From the IMG/VR virus record IMGVR_UViG_3300043395_002180, positions 1-40,731 of that record: a stretch of 40,731 nt of DNA. One strand, given 5' to 3'. The stretch is from a virus. Below the pieces are notes generated by a model, which ran no database searches, was not told the DNA's origin, and worked only from the letters and a program-made list of their open reading frames with translations. Position 1 is the stretch's first letter. Each line of letters starts with the position of its first letter. The translations under genes and the position numbers were made by a program. Below are positions 33,180 to 40,731 of the stretch, piece after piece.

Positions 33180-35350
33180 TAACTCCAAGTTTTAACTGTT
33201 AAATCTAAAAGTGAATATCCCTCTGCTTGTTTAGAATACATTTTGTTTGTTGTATATCTTTTTTTAGGGTGATGGTAAAACACATGATTATACCAAAGGT
33301 CACCAACATCCCAACCACAATCTTTAATTCTTTCCATCCACCAACCTTTAGTTCGGTTTGGAATCAAATAGCAATGTGCAAGGTCTTGTGCGTGTCCAGT
33401 TAAAGTAAATAATTCATCAATTTTAGTTCTTTCTCTAGATGGATTATTTGCAAATGATATAAAGTATGCATCGTTTAACTCTGACATAAAACATGCTTTA
33501 TTTACAACATCAACAAATTCTTCTAATCCAGAGTAAATAAAAGCATCTGCTTCAAATATTAGTGTATAATCAAAATTTTCTTCATCAATTGTTTCTAACG
33601 CATTTCTATGAGCTAAATAACAACCATAATGTCTACCAGTCATCCAACCCAATCCAGCACCAGGATATAACTCACCGGGCTTATTATCTTTACTAATATG
33701 CTCAGGTCTTCTACAATTTTCAGCAGGTGGTATTCCTTCATAAACTTTATTTACAATTGGTTCATAAACCATACCATATCTTTGTAATTGTTGTAGAGAT
33801 TCTATTGAAACTCTTTCTCTCATATCATCAGGCCTAGTAAGCATATGTTTAATCTGAATACGAGGTTTTCTTCTAACAAATGAACGAAATCCTTGATGAA
33901 ACTGTCCATAAAAGTATTCATTTGCTGCTCGTGTAACTCCGTCAAAAACACCATAATCATCTCCACTAATTATTCCTCCAGGTTTTACTTTATTATACCA
34001 AACATTTAAATCATCCAATAGAGCTTCATAAGAATGTCCGGCATCAATCATTATAAAATCAATACTACTATTTGGAAAATTATTAGCCGCATTTTTAGAT
34101 GTATCTTTTATTGTATTTATTTTTCCGTAATTATTTGATAGTACTGTATTATCAACAAATTCATAAAATATATCTCCATTAAAAGAATTCACAATATTTT
34201 GATGTAGTGCTTCATCATCAGTTCCCTTCCAAGTATCTATTGAAGTAAAATTAATTTTTTTACCTGACTCTTTTATTTTTGATGCTAAATAATTTGTAGA
34301 CTTTCCAAACCAAGCACCAACTTCAACAAATGTTTCTCCCCCAACCGCTCCATCAACTACACTATTATACAATTCAGAGTATGCAAACCAACCAGGTATT
34401 TCATTAAATTCAGGTTGTAGTTTTTCTAAAATAATTCTTTTTGTAAGTTTTAAATCATCATCAATATACGTTACTAATGGATTATTATCATAGGTATCCA
34501 AATATGTGTGCAATTTTCTAAATAAGCAAGGAAGTTTATATGAAAGCGCTTCTTTAACTGATAGTGGATTTAATTCTATTTTTGAAGAAAAATAAAAAAG
34601 GTCACATGCCTCATAAAATGTATCAACATCAGTTCTTTCTCCCCACACAACACAATTTTCAGGTTTGTATTGCATTAGTGGTTTCCAATAACTTTCAAAG
34701 TTCATAGCTTGATTTCCAACAAAATGAAATTTAATTTTATATTTTTCCAATTGCCTTGCTATAGCAAATATTTCACCTTGATTTTTACCTTGAGAAAACA
34801 AACCAACATTAAGAACGTGCTTCCATGTTGGGTCTAATCCTAATTTTTCTTGTGCTTCTTTTTTATTAAATTGATATTCTTCTATTGGATATTCCCAAAC
34901 TAAAGTTTCAATACCTAAATCCATAAATCTCTGCCTACTCCATTCCGAAACAAGCACATATCTATCCGGATGAAAAATTATATCCGATGGATTTGTTAAA
35001 GAACCATGAGTTGAACAAACGATAAAATATTTTCTATCTTTAGAAAATAATTTTTCTACAATATCAATAGGTAAATCATATTCTGGTATCTCTTGAAAAT
35101 GTATAATATCGGGATTGAAAGTTCGTATGAAATCAAAAATTTGTTTTTTGTTTTCTCCCAATGTATGTACAGGAACTAACGATTTAATTCTATTTTTTTG
35201 AACTACAAAAGCATCCCCACCACTATTATTTATTTCAATAACTTGAATTTCAAAGTCATTTAAAAAGTGTTTAATTTGCTTATAGGTATATTGGGGTTGT
35301 CCACCAGTAGAGAGGTGTGGACAGACATATAACAATCTTTTTTTATTCAT
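33179..35350 (-). CDS. Glycosyltransferase-methyltransferase-glycosyltransferase fusion
   Basis: The 723-residue protein joins three enzyme domains. Residues 1-330 resemble a GT-B retaining glycosyltransferase: LLYVCPHLSTGGQPQYTYKQ (5-24), WKHVLNVGLFSQGKNQGEIF near 176, and a donor-site region with FYFSSKIELNPLSVKEAL near 252. Residues about 335-480 are a class I SAM methyltransferase: GETFVEVGAWFGKSTNYLAS, then IDTWKG, FIMIDAGHSYEALLDDLNVW and VKPGGIISGDDYG. Residues about 560-720 resemble GT25-like enzymes: LGWMTGRHYGCYLAHRNAL, then TLIFEADAF with the Glu-x-Asp metal site. The substrate cannot be told from sequence. It heads the sugar operon. A canonical Bacteroidota promoter lies directly at the start codon, and the next gene begins within the stop codon. 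Confidence 0.85.
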   Translation of the reverse strand: MNKKRLLYVCPHLSTGGQPQYTYKQIKHFLNDFEIQVIEINNSGGDAFVVQKNRIKSLVPVHTLGENKKQIFDFIRTFNPDIIHFQEIPEYDLPIDIVEKLFSKDRKYFIVCSTHGSLTNPSDIIFHPDRYVLVSEWSRQRFMDLGIETLVWEYPIEEYQFNKKEAQEKLGLDPTWKHVLNVGLFSQGKNQGEIFAIARQLEKYKIKFHFVGNQAMNFESYWKPLMQYKPENCVVWGERTDVDTFYEACDLFYFSSKIELNPLSVKEALSYKLPCLFRKLHTYLDTYDNNPLVTYIDDDLKLTKRIILEKLQPEFNEIPGWFAYSELYNSVVDGAVGGETFVEVGAWFGKSTNYLASKIKESGKKINFTSIDTWKGTDDEALHQNIVNSFNGDIFYEFVDNTVLSNNYGKINTIKDTSKNAANNFPNSSIDFIMIDAGHSYEALLDDLNVWYNKVKPGGIISGDDYGVFDGVTRAANEYFYGQFHQGFRSFVRRKPRIQIKHMLTRPDDMRERVSIESLQQLQRYGMVYEPIVNKVYEGIPPAENCRRPEHISKDNKPGELYPGAGLGWMTGRHYGCYLAHRNALETIDEENFDYTLIFEADAFIYSGLEEFVDVVNKACFMSELNDAYFISFANNPSRERTKIDELFTLTGHAQDLAHCYLIPNRTKGWWMERIKDCGWDVGDLWYNHVFYHHPKKRYTTNKMYSKQAEGYSLLDLTVKTWS

Positions 35351-35355
35351 AACTA

Positions 35356-35387
35356 CAAATATACGAAATTATTTTGAATTTACCAAA
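35356..35387 (-). promoter_or_regulatory. Bacteroidota-type promoter of sugar operon
   Basis: On the minus strand TTTG (plus 35384-35387) and TATATTTG (plus 35356-35363) are 20 bases apart, matching the known Bacteroidota -33/-7 pattern (TTTG ... TAnnTTTG). The -7 box ends only five bases before the ATG at 35350, so the predicted transcript would start at or next to the start codon, giving a leaderless mRNA. Unlike the shared late motif, this promoter needs only the host's main sigma factor. Confidence 0.7.
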
Positions 35388-35388
35388 T

Positions 35389-35646
35389 TTATTCTTCAAA
35401 TGTTACTGTACCTTCTTGTAGACTCACTTCTCCGTTTGGATATTTATTTTCCAAATCCTTTAAAATTTCATCCAATTCTATTTTTATTTTTGTAAAGCTG
35501 TCTTCTAAAGATTTTTTGTATTTTGTTAAATCCAAAAACCTTACTTCAACTTGTCCTAATTCAAAAATAACATCGTTAGAATCTGATTGTAATTTTCTTA
35601 ATTTATCAACAATCTCTTGTGATAATTGTTCTGTTTTTGTTGCCAT
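35389..35646 (-). CDS. Small coiled-coil protein, paralogue of the gene at 30446
   Basis: The 85-residue protein is nearly all coiled coil (VDKLRKLQSDSNDVIFELGQ, then KKSLEDSFTKIKIELDEILK) with a short beta tail KYPNGEVSLQEGTVTFEE. The same tail pattern, KYPQCRLDIQNGTLQY, ends the helical part of the 136-residue protein at 30446-30856. The two genes lie on either side of the sugar operon. I cannot name its function. It starts five bases after the stop of the oxygenase-like gene and is likely co-transcribed with it. Confidence 0.75.
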   Translation of the reverse strand: MATKTEQLSQEIVDKLRKLQSDSNDVIFELGQVEVRFLDLTKYKKSLEDSFTKIKIELDEILKDLENKYPNGEVSLQEGTVTFEE

Positions 35647-35651
35647 ATTTT

Positions 35652-36257
35652 TTATTTTTCTGTGTTAAAAAAGAAGACTTGAAATAATCTTCCATTGTAT
35701 TTATTTTTTCCAAAATAATCTAATGATTTATGAAATAACGATGCATCATATAAAACCATTCTATTAAATTTATTAGATACCATATCAGTTAGTTCCCATT
35801 TAGTCATATCTTTGTAATCGGTAAGATATGGATGCTTTAAATCTTCTTTGGTTGGTTTTTCAGTATAATAAATAAAATTATCTATACCAGTTTTTTTATG
35901 TCTATAAAATCCAGTGCCAGCTGAAGGTGGTGCATTTGGTGTTAAATACAAAACTGCTGCCCAATCAACTCCACCATCAGTATGTACCCAAGAATGATGT
36001 TCTTCGGTTGTGTATTGAAAAGCTCCTGTACTTGAATTTTCGTCTTTATCAATCCAATCTATAACTTTGCCGGCAAATGGATAAACAATAAATTCTATTG
36101 CTTCTTTTATAGTTTCATTTAAAAATGATTTTGTTCTAAAACCAGGAAATTGGTTGGTTGTTGAATAAAAATAATCTTGAGCTAGTGCGAAATTTCTTAC
36201 ATCAAACGGATTTGAATAAAAATTATCTATTACAATAATACGTGTTTTTTGAGACAT
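35652..36257 (-). CDS. 2OG-Fe(II) oxygenase-like protein
   Basis: The 201-residue protein has the facial triad and 2-oxoglutarate site expected of Fe(II)-dependent dioxygenases: His92 and Asp94 in SWVHTDGG, the distal His176 in LFHKS, and Arg190 in NGRLFQVFFF. Its N-terminal part, VIDNFYSNPFDVRNFAL (9-25) and FPGFRTKSF, matches the DUF6445-like phage oxygenases as I recall them. Such enzymes hydroxylate or oxidise proteins, sugars or nucleobases; the substrate here is unknown. It sits between the large fibre gene and the sugar operon, so modification of a fibre or of a glycan is a reasonable guess but only that. A motif lies 24 bases upstream of its ATG. Confidence 0.8.
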   Translation of the reverse strand: MSQKTRIIVIDNFYSNPFDVRNFALAQDYFYSTTNQFPGFRTKSFLNETIKEAIEFIVYPFAGKVIDWIDKDENSSTGAFQYTTEEHHSWVHTDGGVDWAAVLYLTPNAPPSAGTGFYRHKKTGIDNFIYYTEKPTKEDLKHPYLTDYKDMTKWELTDMVSNKFNRMVLYDASLFHKSLDYFGKNKYNGRLFQVFFFNTEK

Positions 36258-36281
36258 AACTTTTAATTTCTATTGTATATA

Positions 36282-36290
36282 TATAAATAT
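36282..36290 (-). promoter_or_regulatory. Putative late promoter motif for oxygenase gene
   Basis: The minus strand reads ATATTTATA inside a long alternating AT stretch, 24 bases before the ATG at 36257. Confidence 0.55.
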
Positions 36291-36298
36291 ATACTTTT

Positions 36299-39200
36299 TT
36301 AATTTGAACCACTAATATACGCCTCTAATGCTTCAACTTTATCCATAAGAATTTGAACCGCTTTGGTTAATGGAACTACAATCATATCATAGTTTATCGC
36401 ATCTTTTGTAATTAAACTACCACTAACACCATAACTAACATATCTTCTCATTTCAGGATCTTCATCTAACCATTCTGCAATAAATCCACCCTGCTTACCA
36501 ATATACTCTTTAGGATTTGGCATTGGATATGAACTTGTATAATCATCCTCCCCATCAGTTAAATACCTAGTACTATCTATCACTTTTAATGGTGAATATA
36601 AAATAGGTTTTAATTTTTTTATACTATCGTATGCATTATGAGGATAATCTTCAATATTAGTCTTAACTCTTATAGTAGATGAATCAAATATTAATTCTCT
36701 ACCACTTATACCAAGTTTAGTACCAATTCTTAATCGTGCAGTTGCAACGTTTGAAGCCTGAGACGGAAAATTACCACCTACTAACACAGAGTTTGAACCA
36801 TCGGTAGCCATTCTGATACCACCTGTTGAATTATTAGTACCAATCCACCCACCCTGAATTCTGATATTATTGTTATTTGCACCACTACCACCTGCTGTAC
36901 CTGATAAGAAAATATCTCCATCTAAAACTTCAATTGCTCTACCGCTTGTGGATGAGTTTGTGATTTGAAGTGCGGCATATCCTGCATTCGTTTTAATATT
37001 TATAATTGGTTCAGTTGTTGTTCTTTTAATTGAGGCGTAGTTATTATTATCCGCTAATACAATAAATCCATCTGAACCAATTTCAGTTTGTGCCTGTTGT
37101 AAATTAAGAGTAACCGATGATGGATTTACAGTTCCTCCAATAGTAAAGGCGTTATCAGCATATCCATATACGAAAACACGACTGTGTATGTAATAAGTGT
37201 CTACTGCAGGGAATGTTACCGTAATTGCTTGCGCAGTAAATGTTGTAAAATCTTCATCGCCACCACTATTTATTCCAACAGGTGTTGAAGCAAGGGTGTA
37301 ACTCCAAATTAAATTACCAGTGTAATCTGGAGTATCATAAATATCAAGATGTACAGATGCGAACCCATAACCATTAAAAGATATAGGTGCGGTTAAACTT
37401 ATATCACCTCCACTCCAAGATGGTGTTCCCAAATAATATGTACCCGGAATTGATACAGAAAATCCTGTGGTATCAAATGTAGTTTCATCTATATTAACTG
37501 AACCTACTCCTGATGAGGCGGGGAGTGATGGAGTTGTAAGTGCATCTAAAACTACAGTTGTAGAAGTAGATGGTGTAGTAATTAAACCTTGTTTAACAAA
37601 CACTCTCGGTATATCGGAAGTATCGGCAATATAAATTTGTTTATTGTTTGCATCCAAAACAATTTGCTCAGTACTATCCAAAAAACTTCCATTATCTACC
37701 TTCCAATTACCAATTCGAGAAATTTCGTTATCATCAGTTTCAATTTTTCCTCTAATTGTTAAAGTAGTGTTATCCCATTTAATGTAAGGTGGTTTAACCG
37801 TTCCATAGTGAACATCTTCTGGATTATGTCCAAAACGAAACTGCCCATCTTCTGCTAAATAAAAGCCAGGATTTGAACCTGTTATTAATGTATCCGCATC
37901 GGCACTTCTTATAAATCCACTTGTACCATTTTCCTGTCCTAATACTAAACCTCTAGTAATAGTTGCATTTTGTGCTAATAAAATATCGGTTGCTACGGAA
38001 CTAAATGTTGCACCAAATGATTCCCAATATGTTGTGTAAGAACCTCCATCGGGTGGTCTTGTACTATTATCGGTTGGCGTATAAGTTAATTTACAAAGAT
38101 AGTAAGCACCATCATTTCCTTTAACAACATCTCTCCTAGTTGCGGCTGCGGGAGCGGATGGATTTCTAAAGTATTGAGTACCTATTGTGAATGGTCCTCT
38201 ATATACAACACCTGCTCCTGCAGCACCATCTGTTCCATTTGCACCAGCAGCACCTTGTTTTGATTTGGTTAATGATTGAACTTTCGTTACCGAAAATGAA
38301 TCACCGTTGATTTTTTTACCAGATATTGTGTATGTTACTGTTGCCTGGTCAGCTGTCATATTACTATGATTGCCTACCGTTGCATAATTTCCACCATCAG
38401 TTATCGAACCAGCTGTAATATTTGAAACTGCCGTAGATACCGTAAATTTACCTGCGGCCGTACCAACTCCATCATAATCTAATTGAGTTGCTCCTTCATA
38501 AAGTAATATGTTAGTACCACTACCATTATAATCTGAAACAGTTCCGTCATTTGCGGCAGCTAAAGTATGAGATTCATTTGTTAAGATAATAGTTAAACCA
38601 TCAGTTCCTTCTTGAACTCTAGCTACTGATATACTATCACTTAAACTATCTGCTGTTGCAGTTACTTCTACTAAAGTATTTGAACCAAAATCAGCCTTTC
38701 TCAAATAAACAGTATCACCCGTGGTTGTTGTACTACCTCCAGATGATGCATTATAAAGTGTTACTGATGGAGATGTTGTCCAGTTTGTAGTTGCTGAAAT
38801 ATTTTGTTTACTAACTGAAAATTCCACCCAATCAGGTGAAAGTGTACCATCCTTAGCTTCAATAAATACTTGAGATGAAGCTGCCATTCTTAATGTCTTA
38901 GCGGAAATAGGTGCTATTGTCCAAGGGCCGTATCCAGGATATCCAGTTCCAGCATTTGTATTATTAGTTGAAGTGTGGTCTGAATTTGATGTCCAAGTAT
39001 TACCACTATACGTTACAATATCATTTGTTAAGTAAGCAACACCAGATGCCCATGCACCCATCAATCTACCCTCATTTGCTCCAGCCGATGTTTGCTTTAA
39101 CGAACCTCTAAGTGTTAATGTTGTACCATCCCATTCTAAATAATTTGAAGAACCACCAACTTTAAAATTGTTACCGGTATCGTACCAATAGTTATTTGCG

Positions 39201-40731
39201 TTTAGGTATAAACCATTATTAGCACCATTTACACCTCTACCCAATTTCATACCACCTGCGTTCAACAAACCACTAAGTATAAGTGCTTCACCATCCCACT
39301 TCATATAGTTGTTTCCAGAATAATCTTTTATAGATAATCTACCATAAGTTCCTGATGCACCTTGCTCATATAATCCCATCCAAATACCAGGTCTATCATA
39401 TCCAATAACACCAGTACCAGATGTACCAGCTGCACCAGCTGTTGATGGATTATAGCTAGTACCAGATGTTCCTGCCGTACCAACAGTTCCATGCTGACCA
39501 ACTGAAATATATGGGTCGGGTCTACCTCCTGCTAAAATAATATTTGCGTACTTTGATGTATTATTGTATGTACCAACATTAATTGTATTTTTTACATACG
39601 ATTCTTCAAATATTGCAATCTTAGCTGCTACAAAGAATTCTTGGTCACCCAAATATTCCCACCAATCATTGTTACCAGATGGAGTTGGTGCGTGGTAATT
39701 TACTAACACACCATTTTGGTCATATGTATTAGGTCCAGAACCACTAATAGCCGCATAATATTTTACATCATTACCTGTTGCCAAATATGTTACTGCATCT
39801 CTACGATTGTTTGTAGTTTCAACTCCACCAATATAATCTAACGTTGGGTCCCATTCACCTCTCATTACTATACCAGGTCCAGTTTCACCTTCAAATTGTA
39901 CTGATAAAGATTGCGTTTTTAAAAAGGTCTGTCTACCTTCACAATTTATTTCATAAACTATAATAGCTGTTCTATTTGTTTCAGGTGATGTCCAAGATGT
40001 AACGCCAGGCATATTTGCTGTTGTTGTACCTGTCAAATAACTTCCAACTCCCAAATTTCCATTATCTAAAGTAATATGTCCGGATTTTGCTGAAATTTGA
40101 ACTCTAAATTGTTGTTGATAAGATGAACTACCATATGCATCAGTTTGAGCACCAGTAAATCCTGCTGGCTTATTCACCAATGCATAAGTTCCTCTATTTG
40201 CAAAAATTTGTGTAGAGGTATTGGCCAGAGACATTTCACCAGATACTTTATAAACAGCTGCAGCGTTTTCTCTTGTAAGTTTAACATCATATGGTGCAGG
40301 TTCGGTAAATTGAACTGCAAATGACTGAGTTACGAATTCAGTTTGTCTAGTCTTTGGTGTGTTTGCTACATTATTTGAGTATCCTTCAAATTCAACTTTA
40401 TAAACAATTTCACCACTTTTGTTTATTGCTGGTTTATCCCAACCAGAAATATCAGGCATTGCCGCAGGAGTTGTTAAAACTCTATTTGATGGTAATGTTA
40501 TCCAAGGTGATTTATAAAAAATTGAAGCCGATGAATAACCTAATATACCAATTAAGTTATTTAAGTAATCATAATCGGTTGCCTGTGGTGCAGGAAAATT
40601 TCCTGATGTAACATTTATAAGTGGTGTTACTCCTTTAAATGTTGGTAATTTTATTGATGTGCCTGTTAAACTTGTGTTATATAAATCTGCGGTAATAGAT
40701 GTATTCGTATTATCAGCAGAAATTTTATATG
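36299..40731 (-). CDS. Large tail fibre with S74 chaperone domain (5' end outside window)
   Basis: The frame is open to the right edge with no stop, so the ATG at 40459 is internal and the true start lies outside; at least 1476 residues are encoded. The first part has FEGYSN and a repeated QTEFVTQSFAVQF segment with a related copy (KTQSLSVQFEGETGPG). Three copies of a sugar-binding style module follow, such as WASGVAYLTNDIVTYSGNTW. Gly-rich collagen-like blocks (GTAGTSGTS, AAGANGTDGAAGAG) link them. The last 130 residues are a peptidase S74 intramolecular chaperone: SSTIRVKTNI with the Ser and Lys expected of the self-cleaving site, LKPILYSPL, GKQGGFIAEW, and a final coiled coil VPLTKAVQILMDKVEALEAYI. 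S74 domains trimerise fibres and are then cut off. It is likely a receptor-binding fibre. Confidence 0.9.
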   Translation of the reverse strand, partial: YKISADNTNTSITADLYNTSLTGTSIKLPTFKGVTPLINVTSGNFPAPQATDYDYLNNLIGILGYSSASIFYKSPWITLPSNRVLTTPAAMPDISGWDKPAINKSGEIVYKVEFEGYSNNVANTPKTRQTEFVTQSFAVQFTEPAPYDVKLTRENAAAVYKVSGEMSLANTSTQIFANRGTYALVNKPAGFTGAQTDAYGSSSYQQQFRVQISAKSGHITLDNGNLGVGSYLTGTTTANMPGVTSWTSPETNRTAIIVYEINCEGRQTFLKTQSLSVQFEGETGPGIVMRGEWDPTLDYIGGVETTNNRRDAVTYLATGNDVKYYAAISGSGPNTYDQNGVLVNYHAPTPSGNNDWWEYLGDQEFFVAAKIAIFEESYVKNTINVGTYNNTSKYANIILAGGRPDPYISVGQHGTVGTAGTSGTSYNPSTAGAAGTSGTGVIGYDRPGIWMGLYEQGASGTYGRLSIKDYSGNNYMKWDGEALILSGLLNAGGMKLGRGVNGANNGLYLNANNYWYDTGNNFKVGGSSNYLEWDGTTLTLRGSLKQTSAGANEGRLMGAWASGVAYLTNDIVTYSGNTWTSNSDHTSTNNTNAGTGYPGYGPWTIAPISAKTLRMAASSQVFIEAKDGTLSPDWVEFSVSKQNISATTNWTTSPSVTLYNASSGGSTTTTGDTVYLRKADFGSNTLVEVTATADSLSDSISVARVQEGTDGLTIILTNESHTLAAANDGTVSDYNGSGTNILLYEGATQLDYDGVGTAAGKFTVSTAVSNITAGSITDGGNYATVGNHSNMTADQATVTYTISGKKINGDSFSVTKVQSLTKSKQGAAGANGTDGAAGAGVVYRGPFTIGTQYFRNPSAPAAATRRDVVKGNDGAYYLCKLTYTPTDNSTRPPDGGSYTTYWESFGATFSSVATDILLAQNATITRGLVLGQENGTSGFIRSADADTLITGSNPGFYLAEDGQFRFGHNPEDVHYGTVKPPYIKWDNTTLTIRGKIETDDNEISRIGNWKVDNGSFLDSTEQIVLDANNKQIYIADTSDIPRVFVKQGLITTPSTSTTVVLDALTTPSLPASSGVGSVNIDETTFDTTGFSVSIPGTYYLGTPSWSGGDISLTAPISFNGYGFASVHLDIYDTPDYTGNLIWSYTLASTPVGINSGGDEDFTTFTAQAITVTFPAVDTYYIHSRVFVYGYADNAFTIGGTVNPSSVTLNLQQAQTEIGSDGFIVLADNNNYASIKRTTTEPIINIKTNAGYAALQITNSSTSGRAIEVLDGDIFLSGTAGGSGANNNNIRIQGGWIGTNNSTGGIRMATDGSNSVLVGGNFPSQASNVATARLRIGTKLGISGRELIFDSSTIRVKTNIEDYPHNAYDSIKKLKPILYSPLKVIDSTRYLTDGEDDYTSSYPMPNPKEYIGKQGGFIAEWLDEDPEMRRYVSYGVSGSLITKDAINYDMIVVPLTKAVQILMDKVEALEAYISGSN

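Noticed and set aside
33179-33188. TTG start at 33188 for the heptosyltransferase.
   Set aside because: The ATG at 33179 forms TAATG with the previous stop, as at other junctions.
8752-36290. TATAAATA on the plus strand read as T4 late promoters pointing right.
   Set aside because: No plus-strand gene follows any of them, and each sits just before a minus-strand start, so the motif is better read on the minus strand.
36299-40459. Treating the ATG at 40459 as the start of the S74 fibre.
   Set aside because: The frame stays open to the right edge with plausible protein sequence, so this Met is internal and the gene is 5'-partial.

Overview
The window is a contiguous piece of an AT-rich, T4-like (myovirus-type) tailed-phage genome. 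It holds 33 protein genes, all on the minus strand, packed with gaps of mostly under 50 bases and many TAATG or ATGA stop/start overlaps. I see no convincing plus-strand gene, tRNA, rRNA or CRISPR array. Both end genes run off the window.

Reading in the direction of transcription (right to left): a large tail fibre with a C-terminal S74-type chaperone domain (36299-40731, 5' end outside); a 2OG-Fe(II) oxygenase-like protein; a small coiled-coil protein; a four-gene sugar operon (30906-35350) with a glycosyltransferase/methyltransferase/glycosyltransferase fusion, a TibC-like O-heptosyltransferase, a heptose-1-phosphate adenylyltransferase and a heptose-7-phosphate kinase-like protein; a second coiled-coil protein related to the first; and a 1082-residue protein joining an HxGH nucleotidyltransferase to a ligase-like domain. 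The packaging and head block follows: a zinc-finger protein, terminase large subunit (gp17), portal (gp20), several head-region proteins, prohead protease (gp21), scaffold (gp22-like) and major capsid protein (gp23). Next come a free-standing GIY-YIG homing endonuclease, five fibre or adhesin-like proteins, and neck and tail-completion proteins gp13, gp14 and gp15. The window ends in a giant fibre whose 3' end lies outside (1-5294).

The host is probably a member of the Bacteroidota. Most start codons have no Shine-Dalgarno sequence and sit in A-rich leaders, and the sugar operon has a near-perfect Bacteroidota promoter (TTTG, 20 bases, TATATTTG). Twelve other genes carry a shared motif close to ATATTTATA, 14-40 bases upstream in eleven cases, which looks like a phage late promoter. 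Two strong hairpin terminators with GAAA loops follow the capsid gene and one fibre gene. This is inference from sequence; no host gene is present.

The most unusual feature is the sugar operon. It carries the kinase and nucleotidyltransferase steps that make ADP-heptose, plus a transferase of the type that O-heptosylates Ser/Thr-rich beta-helical autotransporters, in a genome whose fibres are Ser/Thr-rich and repetitive. A reasonable hypothesis is that the phage O-heptosylates its own fibres, or alters host surface glycans during infection.
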